A stretch of 64,000 nt of DNA from Prochlorococcus sp. AG-436-J02 (GTDB lineage Bacteria > Cyanobacteriota > Cyanobacteriia > PCC-6307 > Cyanobiaceae), in the NCBI GenBank assembly GCA_003212625.1, contig QCPI01000001.1, positions 62,001 to 126,000 on the forward strand. Direction: 5' to 3'. The position numbers and the translations under genes are program-made. Under the pieces are notes generated by a model. That model saw nothing but the letters and a program-made list of their open reading frames with translations, was not told the origin of the DNA and made no database searches. Positions within the stretch are counted from its first letter, which is position 1; every line of letters begins with the position of its first letter. This document shows, one piece after another, positions 29,106 to 37,538 of this stretch.

Positions 29106-31550
29106 ATGTATAAAAAAAAATCACTACTCCTAATCTGCCTGTGCTCAGAGTTGCTTCTCGGCTCAGGCCAAGGCATAGCGGGAGATTGCACAGATGCATC
29201 AGGTAATACTGTTACTATCTCAATAGATTGTAGAGGTCTAGATTTTTCAGGAGATGTTATTGATTTTATTATTAATTCAGGAGTTACGATTGATCAGGCT
29301 GGTAAAGGAGCAGTTGACATTAATAATAATACGGTCACTAATTTTACTAATAATGGAACAATTGAAGCTTCGAAACATTTTGGCTTACGTCATAATGGCT
29401 CAGGAGAAATTAGCACACTTACGAACACTGGTACTATTACTGCGGATGAACGCTATGGCTTAAACGTTACTTCTTCAGATATAACAAATCTAATAAATTC
29501 AGGAACAATTTCTGCTGGTACTCATACTGGATTACGAAACCGTGGTGGAACAATTAAAACCATTGATAATACAGGAACGATATCTGCAACTCATCATGAT
29601 GCTTTAAATAATTCTAATTATGGAACAATTGAAACCATCAATAATTCAGGAACAATTTCTGCGGGCACTGATAGAGGGTTGAAAAACGTTAGTGGAACAA
29701 TTGAAACCATCAATAATACAGGAACGATATCTGCCGCTGAAGATTATGGTTTAAGAAATGAAGCAACAATTGGAATATTAGATAACTCCGGCACGATTTC
29801 TGCTAATGACAATTCTGGTGTATGGAATGGTGGCACAATCACTACATTGATGAATAGCGGGAATATTCAAGCCATAACGGCTGAGTTTGGATTGAAAAAT
29901 GTTAATGGGACAATCGGGACTTTAACTAATTCAAGCATGATATCCGCTGGGGATAGATATGGAATTTATAACAATGGCACGGCGATTATTACCACCTTGA
30001 CCAATTCCGGAACGATTTCTGCAGATCGTTCTGGAATATGGAATGATGCCACAATCACTACACTGACGAATAGCGGGAATATAAAAGCCTTGACGGGTGA
30101 TTTTGGTTTAAAGAATGTGAGAGGCACTATAGGCACATTGACTAATTCAGGAACGATATCTGCCGGGGATGATTGGGGAATTTATAATGATAGCTCAGCC
30201 ACAATTACTACACTTACAAATACGGGGACGATTTCCGCTTCAGGAAATAATATTGGTATTTTTAATGATACTGATAGTACTATAACTACACTAAATAATT
30301 CACAAGGTGCCTCTAGCTCTGCCTTGACGTACGATGGAAAGCTACCAACTACCTACAATATTATTGTCAACAGCACCTCTGATTTTGGTAAAATAACGTT
30401 TAGTAGTGTCTCTGGTACAACAAACTTCGGCGTTGATTCATCTTCAACTTTGGTAGCAGACACAACCTATAGCTCTGTCATTAGTGGATTGAGTAGTAGT
30501 GAAATAGCGAGCGGTACTTCTGGGAGTCATGTTGCTGGGTCTTTAAGATTCGATTGGACACTCATAAATAGCTCTGGCAGTATTTGGGATTTAGTCGTTG
30601 CGGCTAATCAAGATATAGCTCCTGATACGAATACCTCAGTAAACACTACTCTTAAGCCAAATGTCGTTCTTGGTATGAACAATATGACCTCAGTCACTGA
30701 AGTTAATTTTGCTAATATGAACACCTATGACTGTGATTTATTTGATGAAAACAATATATGTCTCTCTTTAGGTAGTAGATATACCTCTATTAATACTCCT
30801 AAAACAGAAGCCAATAGTGGCGTGATGGTTGCTGGTTATAAGTTTTCAGACACTCTCAGAATTGCAGGTTTTTACCATAGCAACTTAAGTCATAAAACAC
30901 CTGCGAATTTTCAGCTTTCAGACAAGACGCCGTTGACCGGTGGGCTGGTTGTATGGAACCAGAATTCAAACCATGTAGGTTTTCAATTAAAGCTCGCCAA
31001 TGCACAACAACAAAAACATGCCACGTTCACTCGTGAGGTAGTAGGAACTTCAGAGGAAGGCAAGGGACAGACAGTGATAGAGGCAAAGAGCTATGTCGCT
31101 GAACTGCAGTATGGCTATCAATATAGTGATAACACTGTGCTGCGTCCTTATTTAGCTGCTCGCTCGGCAGTCATCACACAAGAGGCTTATACAGAGACAG
31201 GTAATAGTTCACCACTGAGCTTTAATGAAATAGAAGACAAGTCAATGACGGTTTTACTGGGGCTTAAGTCTAAAACCGAGTTAAATCAAAAGCTATCATT
31301 AAAAGGCAGTGTCGGAATAGAGTATGACATTGAGCACTCGGTTGATAAGTTGGAGCCTACTGGGATGTCAGGATTGACTACAGTTAGCCTAACGGATGAC
31401 TTTAATAGAACGAGACCCGTTGTTTCACTAGGGTTTGAATATGCATTACGACCCAATCAAAGGATCGCAGGTACTCTCCAATATCAAGAGCTGCCTTATT
31501 TGTCGAAAACAGAGACTAATGCCTATTTACACTACACAATTGGTATTTAG
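29106..31550 (+). CDS. autotransporter-like surface protein
   Basis: An 814-residue protein. It has a signal peptide at residues 1-26 (basic MYKKK, then a leucine-rich core ending GQGIAG). A passenger of about 500 residues is built from repeats of roughly 20-25 residues of the form TLTNSGTISAGDDWGIYN, as in right-handed beta-helix adhesins. A C-terminal region from about residue 540 has the alternating pattern of an outer-membrane beta barrel, ending TNAYLHYTIGI. This suggests type V secretion and a surface-exposed repeat domain, perhaps for adhesion or phage/grazer interaction. A run of nine A residues follows the start codon (29112-29120), a possible slippage site. Confidence 0.82.
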   Translation: MYKKKSLLLICLCSELLLGSGQGIAGDCTDASGNTVTISIDCRGLDFSGDVIDFIINSGVTIDQAGKGAVDINNNTVTNFTNNGTIEASKHFGLRHNGSGEISTLTNTGTITADERYGLNVTSSDITNLINSGTISAGTHTGLRNRGGTIKTIDNTGTISATHHDALNNSNYGTIETINNSGTISAGTDRGLKNVSGTIETINNTGTISAAEDYGLRNEATIGILDNSGTISANDNSGVWNGGTITTLMNSGNIQAITAEFGLKNVNGTIGTLTNSSMISAGDRYGIYNNGTAIITTLTNSGTISADRSGIWNDATITTLTNSGNIKALTGDFGLKNVRGTIGTLTNSGTISAGDDWGIYNDSSATITTLTNTGTISASGNNIGIFNDTDSTITTLNNSQGASSSALTYDGKLPTTYNIIVNSTSDFGKITFSSVSGTTNFGVDSSSTLVADTTYSSVISGLSSSEIASGTSGSHVAGSLRFDWTLINSSGSIWDLVVAANQDIAPDTNTSVNTTLKPNVVLGMNNMTSVTEVNFANMNTYDCDLFDENNICLSLGSRYTSINTPKTEANSGVMVAGYKFSDTLRIAGFYHSNLSHKTPANFQLSDKTPLTGGLVVWNQNSNHVGFQLKLANAQQQKHATFTREVVGTSEEGKGQTVIEAKSYVAELQYGYQYSDNTVLRPYLAARSAVITQEAYTETGNSSPLSFNEIEDKSMTVLLGLKSKTELNQKLSLKGSVGIEYDIEHSVDKLEPTGMSGLTTVSLTDDFNRTRPVVSLGFEYALRPNQRIAGTLQYQELPYLSKTETNAYLHYTIGI

Positions 31551-31637
31551 CACTTCACATATAACATTACTGATTAGAGTTAAGAGAAACATATTAAAAA
31601 TAGATCATATCCTTGCTATGATTGGAAGTTACTTCTA

Positions 31638-31789
31638 GCTCACACTTCATTAGCCAGTAGTTAATCTCCTTTGGTGCCATGGGATCTCAGCGATATTATA
31701 ATATGTGGATGTGTGTGGATGGCTTAACATTCTCACCCTCATTTCTTTATTCTATTTCAATCAGGTTTCTATTAATAAGAGCCAACAGA
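31638..31789 (-). repeat. EVE-start repeat, copy 4
   Basis: It keeps the core CATTAGCCAGTAGTTA. The minus strand reads MAPKEINYWLMKCEL and then diverges to a stop at about 28 codons. The tandem element is present but has a 10-base instead of 11-base period (GTGGATGTGT then GTGGATGG). The AT-rich distal part aligns with copies 1-3 to about 31789. Confidence 0.83.
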
Positions 31790-31808
31790 TAGTAACGGAA
31801 ACTTCTCC

Positions 31809-32408
31809 ATGCTAAAGAAGAAAATATTCAAATTTGCTATTTATTGCATACCAGCTGGTTTGATTTCATGCACAGTTTCCCCTTTAATTAGAAACCCCCA
31901 TCCCCATCCGCCAAATGGATTTCTTGGTTTTCATACAACGACTAACGGGATGCGCTATTGGGAACTTGTTAAGCCGCAAATAAAGAATGTAGAACGACCT
32001 GATTTTTGCAAAAAGAAAATGTTTGCAATGGATGCAGGAATTTTTAATTTGTATTGCTATCAACGTAAAGCAATACCAAATCAGAATCTTTATTCGATTA
32101 CAAGTTGTTTTTATTCTCCAGATTTTAGTAATAGAACTTCTGAGCAGAAAGAACCTAGCTTTACATGCACTGTCAAGCAAGAAGAAGAAAAATATTCTGA
32201 TGAAGAAAGAGATAGGGCGATAAGATTTTTTGGAGATAGTGTACCTTCAAACTTTGAATACGCAATTATTGTTCTTAAACAATTGTTAGCATTCATTGGG
32301 TTTCTGCTTATTGTTTTTGTTGGTCCTGGTTTGTTATTTATTTGGCTACTGATAAGCATTCTTCAAGTAAGTTTTAATTTGATTAATAAATGGATTTCTA
32401 AGCCATAA
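31809..32408 (+). CDS. putative membrane lipoprotein of unknown function
   Basis: A 199-residue protein with a lipoprotein-type signal (MLKKKIFKFAIYCIPAGLIS followed by Cys21), a central domain with six further cysteines (for example DFCKKKMF, LYCYQR, TSCFYS and FTCTVK), and a C-terminal membrane segment at about residues 160-185. I recognise no family. It is the first gene after repeat copy 4. The cysteine-rich middle suggests an exported, disulfide-bonded domain. Confidence 0.55.
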   Translation: MLKKKIFKFAIYCIPAGLISCTVSPLIRNPHPHPPNGFLGFHTTTNGMRYWELVKPQIKNVERPDFCKKKMFAMDAGIFNLYCYQRKAIPNQNLYSITSCFYSPDFSNRTSEQKEPSFTCTVKQEEEKYSDEERDRAIRFFGDSVPSNFEYAIIVLKQLLAFIGFLLIVFVGPGLLFIWLLISILQVSFNLINKWISKP

Positions 32409-32550
32409 GACTAGGTACTGATGAAAAATGACAAAGTCTTGAAATCGAGTGTCAATCAAAAACAAGTTTGAATAAAGATTGAGGAAACCTTTTCCTTTTG
32501 CGTTATCTTTTTCATTATGCATTTTATATAATATTACCTATAATTTATAG

Positions 32551-32715
32551 GTGAATATAAAATTTTCTCTACTATTTCTTTTTCTATGCTCAGAGATTGT
32601 TCTCTGCACAAAGCAAAGTTTGGCAAATCCCTGTAGTGATGTTGATGGAACTACTGAAATCATTACAGCAGACTGTAAGAACTTAAGAATTAAAGGTGCA
32701 AACTCTAATGACTAG
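32551..32715 (+). pseudogene. truncated paralogue of the autotransporter N-terminus
   Basis: A 54-codon GTG-started frame reading VNIKFSLLFLFLCSEIVLCT and continuing through NPCSDVDGTTEIITADCKNL. This aligns with the first 50 residues of the autotransporter at 29106 (KKSLLLICLCSELLLGSGQG and DCTDASGNTVTISIDCRGL). Homology ends abruptly and the frame stops inside the start of the following deoxyribosyltransferase gene. It is best read as the remnant of a second autotransporter gene cut off by insertion or deletion. A secreted 54-residue product is possible but less likely. Confidence 0.7.
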
Positions 32716-33172
32716 AAAAATTATTTACTTAGCTTCACCATATGGATTTTCTATTCAATGGCGTCAGAAGCTTCTTCCTGAGTTTATTTCTGTTCTTGAA
32801 GGATTAGGTTGTGAAGTTTGGGAGCCCTTCCAAAGAAATAGTCAAATCAACTTAGCTCAGAGAGGTTGGGCTCATAAGGTTGCTGTTGCTGATCTTGAAG
32901 ATGTGAAAAAATCTGATTGTATTTTTGCAATAGTGAATGGAACGCCACCAGATGAAGGAGTCATGATTGAACTTGGAGCCGCGATAGCATTGCGTAAACC
33001 AACTTTTTTGTTTCGTGATGATTTTCGCCGCTGTACAGATTCAGAAGATTATCCACTAAATTTGATGCTTTTTGCAGGATTACCTGCCTCTGATTGGCAT
33101 AAATATTTTTACACTTCTATAGAGGAAATTAGCGACCCTAATAAAGCTTTATTGCGATGGATTAATGCATGA
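32708..33172 (+). CDS. nucleoside 2-deoxyribosyltransferase-like protein
   Basis: A 154-residue protein of the nucleoside 2-deoxyribosyltransferase / DRTGG-like fold. It has an N-terminal IIYLASPYGFS and the motif PPDEGVMIELGAAIALRKPT, carrying the catalytic Glu of the family (D-x-G-x3-E-x-G). Such enzymes exchange bases on deoxynucleosides or hydrolyse modified nucleotides. The substrate here is unknown. The ATG at 32708 is chosen over the GTG at 32696 because it begins at the conserved strand. The start overlaps the stop of the autotransporter remnant. Confidence 0.82.
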   Translation: MTRKIIYLASPYGFSIQWRQKLLPEFISVLEGLGCEVWEPFQRNSQINLAQRGWAHKVAVADLEDVKKSDCIFAIVNGTPPDEGVMIELGAAIALRKPTFLFRDDFRRCTDSEDYPLNLMLFAGLPASDWHKYFYTSIEEISDPNKALLRWINA

Positions 33173-33397
33173 TTCTGAATTAAGTAACTATCTCTTATCA
33201 ATGCAGTCTCAATCTGACTAAAACGGAATGTTTATGAGGGGAAGAGTACCTCCAGTATTTATTGTTAGTCCTCTTCTCAAATTCTGCTTTGAAATGCATG
33301 CTTTGATTTAATTGTTGAATTTATACAAAGGTTGAAGCAAACTTTTTTTGTAGAAGTTAAATTTAATGAGAATTAAATTTTAGGCTAAAAGTATCTG

Positions 33398-34726
33398 ATG
33401 AGAAATTTGTTTGATGTTTTTGGAGATGAGAAAATAAATAGCCTTTTAAAAAAGTTAATTCTTTTATTCTCTATATCAGGAACAGCTCTTCTGACAGGAT
33501 GTTCATTAACTGTTCCGCTTGTGGTCTTTTCTGGCAATGGAGATGAAGTTTTAAAAGGTACAGCAACTGGATATCTAGATGGAAGTGGAAAGATTCAGTT
33601 CTCAGGAACAACTATTGATGTTCAATGCCAAGGAGACTTTCAGTATCAAAGGACTGGTTACAAGGGCTGGGGGACTGGATCAGTTGAATGCACGGATGGA
33701 ACAACGGCTAATTTTAAATTTGATTCAGCAACTAGTTCAAAAGGATCTGGTTACGGAGATGATAGTAAAGGAAGGTTTTTCTTCTTTGCATATGGATACA
33801 AAGATTCAGTAGCTCGAATTTTATTCGAAAAAGCTGCCGGTCATAGGATTCAAAAAAAAGGACCTGAGCTAATCCCACCAAAAATAACCTTAAAGAGAAG
33901 CTTTTCAATTGAGGAAACTAATAAAACTCAAGATGTTATTTCGAGAGTTAGTCCGCATACGGTTAGGATTCAGACTGAAAAAAATGAAGGAACCGGGTTC
34001 TTTATTGATGGGAAGGAATTGATTTTGACAAATAGCCATGTGGTTGGTCTAGCAGAAACTGTCCAGATTAATTATCAAGACAATAGTTCAACAACTGCTT
34101 CAGTAATAGGCAGAGCTAAAGATATAGATATTGCGCTTCTCAAGGCATATCAACCCAAAGATTTATCTAATCCTATCGCCTTTTGTTATGGCGGCTACCC
34201 AGAAGTAGGTGAAGATGTTATTGCTATTGGTAATCCAATAGGCTTAGGAACAACAATTACGAAAGGTATTGTAAGTGGATTAAGAGGAAGTGGAATAACA
34301 AAGCAAATACAAACAGATACATCAGTAAACCCGGGGAATAGTGGGGGACCATTGATAAATTACAGAGGTGAAATTATTGGGGTCGTAACTTCTAAAATAG
34401 GAGGAATTGGTATTGAGAATATTGCATTTGCTATCCCGACCGAACAAGCTATTGACTCTCTTGGAATAGACGTAGAATCAACAAATGCTGAGCAAAATCT
34501 TACCAAATGTGGGAATCAGATCCTTGAAGATAAAAGTTCAAAAAACGCTTTTCAAAATTTTCTGAGTTTTTCTGATGAGAATCAAGTGTCAAATAAAACA
34601 TTAGAGAATAGTAATTCCAAAAATAATTCAGGCTTTTTAGAAAATGAATCTTTTTATAAGCTTTTATCTTTTGTCTTAGGGATTTGCCTTGTACTTACTT
34701 TTATGACCTCTAGGTTTAAGAAATAG
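33398..34726 (+). CDS. trypsin-like (Deg-type) serine protease, membrane lipoprotein
   Basis: A 442-residue protein. A lipoprotein signal ends LLTGCS near residue 35. Residues about 45-155 are a separate Gly/Thr-rich beta domain of unknown type. A trypsin-like domain spans about 185-365 with the full triad: His in TNSHVVGLA, Asp in AKDIDIALLK and Ser in NPGNSGGPL. A C-terminal membrane segment spans about 415-438 and ends RFKK. The PDZ domains of canonical Deg/HtrA proteases are absent. It is probably anchored at both ends on the periplasmic side. Target unknown. Confidence 0.88.
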   Translation: MRNLFDVFGDEKINSLLKKLILLFSISGTALLTGCSLTVPLVVFSGNGDEVLKGTATGYLDGSGKIQFSGTTIDVQCQGDFQYQRTGYKGWGTGSVECTDGTTANFKFDSATSSKGSGYGDDSKGRFFFFAYGYKDSVARILFEKAAGHRIQKKGPELIPPKITLKRSFSIEETNKTQDVISRVSPHTVRIQTEKNEGTGFFIDGKELILTNSHVVGLAETVQINYQDNSSTTASVIGRAKDIDIALLKAYQPKDLSNPIAFCYGGYPEVGEDVIAIGNPIGLGTTITKGIVSGLRGSGITKQIQTDTSVNPGNSGGPLINYRGEIIGVVTSKIGGIGIENIAFAIPTEQAIDSLGIDVESTNAEQNLTKCGNQILEDKSSKNAFQNFLSFSDENQVSNKTLENSNSKNNSGFLENESFYKLLSFVLGICLVLTFMTSRFKK

Positions 34727-34799
34727 GAGTTTGGATAAAGTTTGGATAGAAATTACAAATTTCCTGAGAATACTTGCTATCACTCAAGGACCGCTTTTT

Positions 34800-34847
34800 A
34801 TTAGCCAGTAGTTAATCTCCTTTGGTGCCGGTGACTTAGTTATATTC
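34800..34847 (-). repeat. EVE-start repeat, truncated copy 5
   Basis: Only the core-proximal 30-48 bases are clear: ATTAGCCAGTAGTTAATCTC continuing to TTTGGTGCC, then weaker similarity up to about 34847. The start codon is lost (GCC-GGT instead of GCCAT). The minus strand reads KEINYWLIKSGP and then stops. No regular 11-mer pair is evident. This is the last copy found and marks the far end of the array. Confidence 0.65.
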
Positions 34848-34951
34848 CCAGTAGGGATGAACTGTAGATGGGATGTTAATCAAGCGGTTCGTAAGCATTA
34901 TCGATTTGGAGATTAAATTCTCATACCCATTGCTGAATACAATTCAAGATT

Positions 34952-35080
34952 TTAATGGTTAATAAACTGATGCACTATCAAAGAGATTAAAACACCTGTC
35001 CATATCCCTTTGAATAGCGTTGGATAATTAGATTGGTTTATATGATTCTCAATTGTCATTTGACTTAAATCTTTATTCAT
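34952..35080 (-). CDS. small hypothetical protein with C-terminal membrane segment
   Basis: A 42-residue frame, MNKDLSQMTIENHINQSNYP then a hydrophobic segment (GIWTGVLISLIVHQF). There is no obvious ribosome-binding site, but the composition (soluble head, single C-terminal helix) resembles other tiny Prochlorococcus membrane proteins. Not a recognised family. Confidence 0.4.
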   Translation of the reverse strand: MNKDLSQMTIENHINQSNYPTLFKGIWTGVLISLIVHQFINH

Positions 35081-35402
35081 ATTGAGAAAAAAAGTTCATC
35101 TTATTATTTATTCAATTTACTCTCTTTTTTAATAAATACATACTATTAATAAGTACATAGCTTGGTCTCAATTTATACTTGTTAGAAAAATCAAAATTAA
35201 CTTCTTTTAATAGTCAATGTAAATAAAAGGTGTGATAAGTTGACCTGAAATTTTATCTACAAATGAGAGTTGTTTGTGTGCCTATTGTTTTGATGAGGTT
35301 ACACGCTGATGAGTATTCCATTACTTTCAATAGCAATATTTGTTATGACAGCATTTTAAAAAAAAAGTTATGAATAAATAACTTCGAACCCTAAGTGATC
35401 AA
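35081..35402. other. 322-base AT-rich gap
   Basis: No gene longer than 20 codons with a start signal is seen, and no stable hairpin or repeat was found. It presumably holds the promoters of the flanking small genes. Confidence 0.4.
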
Positions 35403-35669
35403 ATGAGCACTTTTAATGATTTTAAAAAAATGATGAATAATTTGAATGAAGAAAATCTATCTGAACTTTGCGAGGAATTCCTTACTAATCATGAAGCTGC
35501 GATGAATATATTATCTAACTATTGTAGTGATTTTGGATTACTATTTAATAGTCAAGAGATTAAAGATAATATGAGTATTATGCATAAAAATGGAGACTTT
35601 GATAATGTTGTATGCTTTGGAATTGAATTATCGGAAAATCAATTATACAAGAAATTTCATCCTTCTTAA
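35403..35669 (+). CDS. hypothetical protein
   Basis: An 88-residue acidic, helical, soluble protein, MSTFNDFKKMMNNLNEENLS followed by three cysteines (ELCEEF, NYCSDF and VVCFGIEL). There is no membrane segment and no family I recognise. It lies in an AT-rich region with poor ribosome-binding signals, so gene status rests on length and composition. Confidence 0.5.
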   Translation: MSTFNDFKKMMNNLNEENLSELCEEFLTNHEAAMNILSNYCSDFGLLFNSQEIKDNMSIMHKNGDFDNVVCFGIELSENQLYKKFHPS

Positions 35670-35784
35670 ATGGTTGTTTATGATTCATTTTCAATCTATC
35701 GAAATTTCTGACTGATATCATTTATTCTACTAAGATAAATATATTCCTTGGCACTACATTTATCTTCAAAATTTTTAATTTTAA

Positions 35785-36123
35785 CTAAGGAGAATTGTAT
35801 TTCTTAATTTGAATCAATTTTTTTGAGATCAAGATTTTAGTTATTAATCCAATAATATTTGCGCTAAGTCTTCCCATGGGATTAGAAATTAAAAATGATC
35901 TCTCCAATTTCCTAATTAGATATAATTTTTCCTGCTTCAATATTTTTTCCCCTCTCTGAATTAATAGACTCTCAATTATCTGGTGTATTTGTTGATGCGT
36001 ATAATTAGAGCTGTTATTGCTCAAATATTGATCTAAAGCATGTAATTTACTAGTGCTGAAAAATTCTGCATTGCTATAAAAGAATTCTGCATTTTTTGGA
36101 GATAAGAACATATATCTTTGCAA
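35785..36123 (-). CDS. hypothetical protein
   Basis: A 112-residue basic protein. The first third contains a small duplication (NAEFFYSNAEFFST), and the rest is predicted helical with LERSFLISNPMGRLSANIIG and a Lys-rich C-terminus. No family recognised. It could be a remnant. The 190 bases upstream, to 36313, hold nothing I can identify. Confidence 0.4.
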   Translation of the reverse strand: MQRYMFLSPKNAEFFYSNAEFFSTSKLHALDQYLSNNSSNYTHQQIHQIIESLLIQRGEKILKQEKLYLIRKLERSFLISNPMGRLSANIIGLITKILISKKLIQIKKYNSP

Positions 36124-36469
36124 GATTAGTAAACCCAGTTTTTATATTCGTTCTTGTTACGCTAAACCGTCTAGTAAAAATGAAACAAATTGATGCTTAT
36201 AAATTACATTTACCTTGATCAATTATCTGATTCTTAACGAGCTATTTTGGCGGTTAGCTTAATTTTTCTCTGATCTATTTATAAACAAACTACCCTTACC
36301 CTTTGACAGTTTTATGTCGTTTGCGGATACTCAGTTTCTGGTGATTTCTATTATGCCTTATGGGGCTTACTTAGAATTGGCATATGGTTGCCCGAGAGAG
36401 ACCTTCGTTTTTGTGTTGGCGATGATTGTGCTCTCCCAAACTTTGATCTCTTACCCAAACTCTCTTGAA

Positions 36470-36840
36470 CTTCCAACAGTCACAATTCAAAGCTGCTATT
36501 ACTGAGATACAGTACAGCAACAGAGGGTGAAAAGATAAGACTTGCTTGTATTGATACTGTTGAATTGAGAGGTGAAAAAGCGGATTGAAGCACGGTGAAA
36601 GTATCAAGGAATAATCTCAATGATTTAGTTGCTCGCTCAACAGTAACCATTAAGTGCATCACTGAAGATATATACGGAAGAGCAGTCGCTGAATTATTCA
36701 AAGGTCCTATGAATTTTCAAGAACATCTAGTTGCAAAATACTTTACTCACATCTATGAAAGGTATTCAAGTCAGTGTGATTGGAGCAAGACGTCAACATG
36801 AAACCGCGCAATACTGCAATTTCTATTGGGGTTGGTACTG
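36470..36840 (+). pseudogene. decayed thermonuclease (SNase-family) gene
   Basis: Three reading frames together spell a staphylococcal-nuclease-like domain: PTVTIQSCYY, stop, DTV (where DGDT is expected), then in a second frame EKIRLACIDTVELRGEKAD and stop, then in a third frame ARSTVTIKCITEDIYGRAVA, ELFKGPMN and YERYSSQCDW. A further frame has ARRQH and NFYWGW, matching the usual C-terminal AxxQxxNFW. Arg in IRLACID, Glu in VELRG and Arg in YGRAVAE correspond to catalytic positions. At least two frameshifts and two stops make it non-functional. An open frame at 36314-36505 covers its 5-prime region but looks like an artefact. Confidence 0.72.
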
Positions 36841-37415
36841 CGATAGCGGTAAGTCTGTATTTGTTAACAGTCAATAAAGATTATGTGATTGGATTAATTG
36901 TAGTTGTGGTAAGTGTATGGTTGATAGTTGCTTTAAGACAGAAGAGTGATCTAATTACAAAAACTAGAGATTATGAATATTTCTTTAATAGAGCACAAGA
37001 TAAATTCGAGGTTGCTAATTATGAAGAGGCGATACTCGACTACAACAAAGCATTAGAACTTTCACCTACTCAGATTTGTCTTGTTTATTCGATGCGCGGC
37101 AATGCTAAACGTAATATGGGTGATTTTGATGGAGCAATTTCTGATCAAAATAAAGCATTAGATTTTGATCCTTTATATGCGGATGGATATTTCAATAGAA
37201 GTATTGTTAAATTCAATATGGGAGATTTTACTGGTGCAATTGAGGACTATACGCAAGTCATAAAAATCAACCCAACTGACTCGGATGCATTTTTTAATCG
37301 TGCAAATGTAAAAAAAGAAATTGGAGATATGAAAGGTGCGTGTGAAGACTGGAAAAAGGCAGCAGATCTAGGAGATGAGGAGGCAGAAAAATTAAATGAC
37401 GAGAATTGTGAGTGA
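36798..37415 (+). CDS. membrane-anchored TPR protein
   Basis: A 205-residue protein with two N-terminal membrane segments (about residues 7-25 and 32-50) followed by three to four TPR repeats (for example YEEAILDYNKALELSPTQ, GDFTGAIEDYTQVIKINPTD and GDMKGACEDWKKAADLG). It is probably a scaffold at the membrane with the TPR part on one face. The TTG at 36780 is open in frame, but the ATG at 36798 is preferred. The start overlaps the 3-prime end of the decayed thermonuclease, so the promoter may derive from it. Confidence 0.72.
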   Translation: MKPRNTAISIGVGTAIAVSLYLLTVNKDYVIGLIVVVVSVWLIVALRQKSDLITKTRDYEYFFNRAQDKFEVANYEEAILDYNKALELSPTQICLVYSMRGNAKRNMGDFDGAISDQNKALDFDPLYADGYFNRSIVKFNMGDFTGAIEDYTQVIKINPTDSDAFFNRANVKKEIGDMKGACEDWKKAADLGDEEAEKLNDENCE

Positions 37416-37538
37416 AATATCTATCTCTTAACTATAAAGACTCAATCTGAATGCAAATAAAAATCCAATAAAGTGCCATCTAGATCATTATGGCTTTCGC
37501 TAGTGCTCAGTAATGACAGGCTATAGATTGATTGGCCT

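Noticed and set aside
29300-30300. CRISPR-like array
   Set aside because: The periodic DNA is in frame inside one long gene and encodes degenerate beta-helix repeats; repeats are imperfect and spacers are not unique inserts.
22187-34847. The EVE-start repeats as an insertion sequence or transposon
   Set aside because: No transposase frame, no terminal inverted repeats and no target duplications were seen. All copies are in one orientation, and one boundary is fixed within the EVE coding sequence.
35380-35405. Possible tRNA T-arm (GGTTCGAAG on the minus strand)
   Set aside because: Flanking bases cannot form the T stem, and no acceptor or anticodon arms are present.
36314-36505. A 63-codon frame as a separate gene
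   Set aside because: Composition is not protein-like, there is no ribosome-binding site, and it overlaps the decayed thermonuclease.
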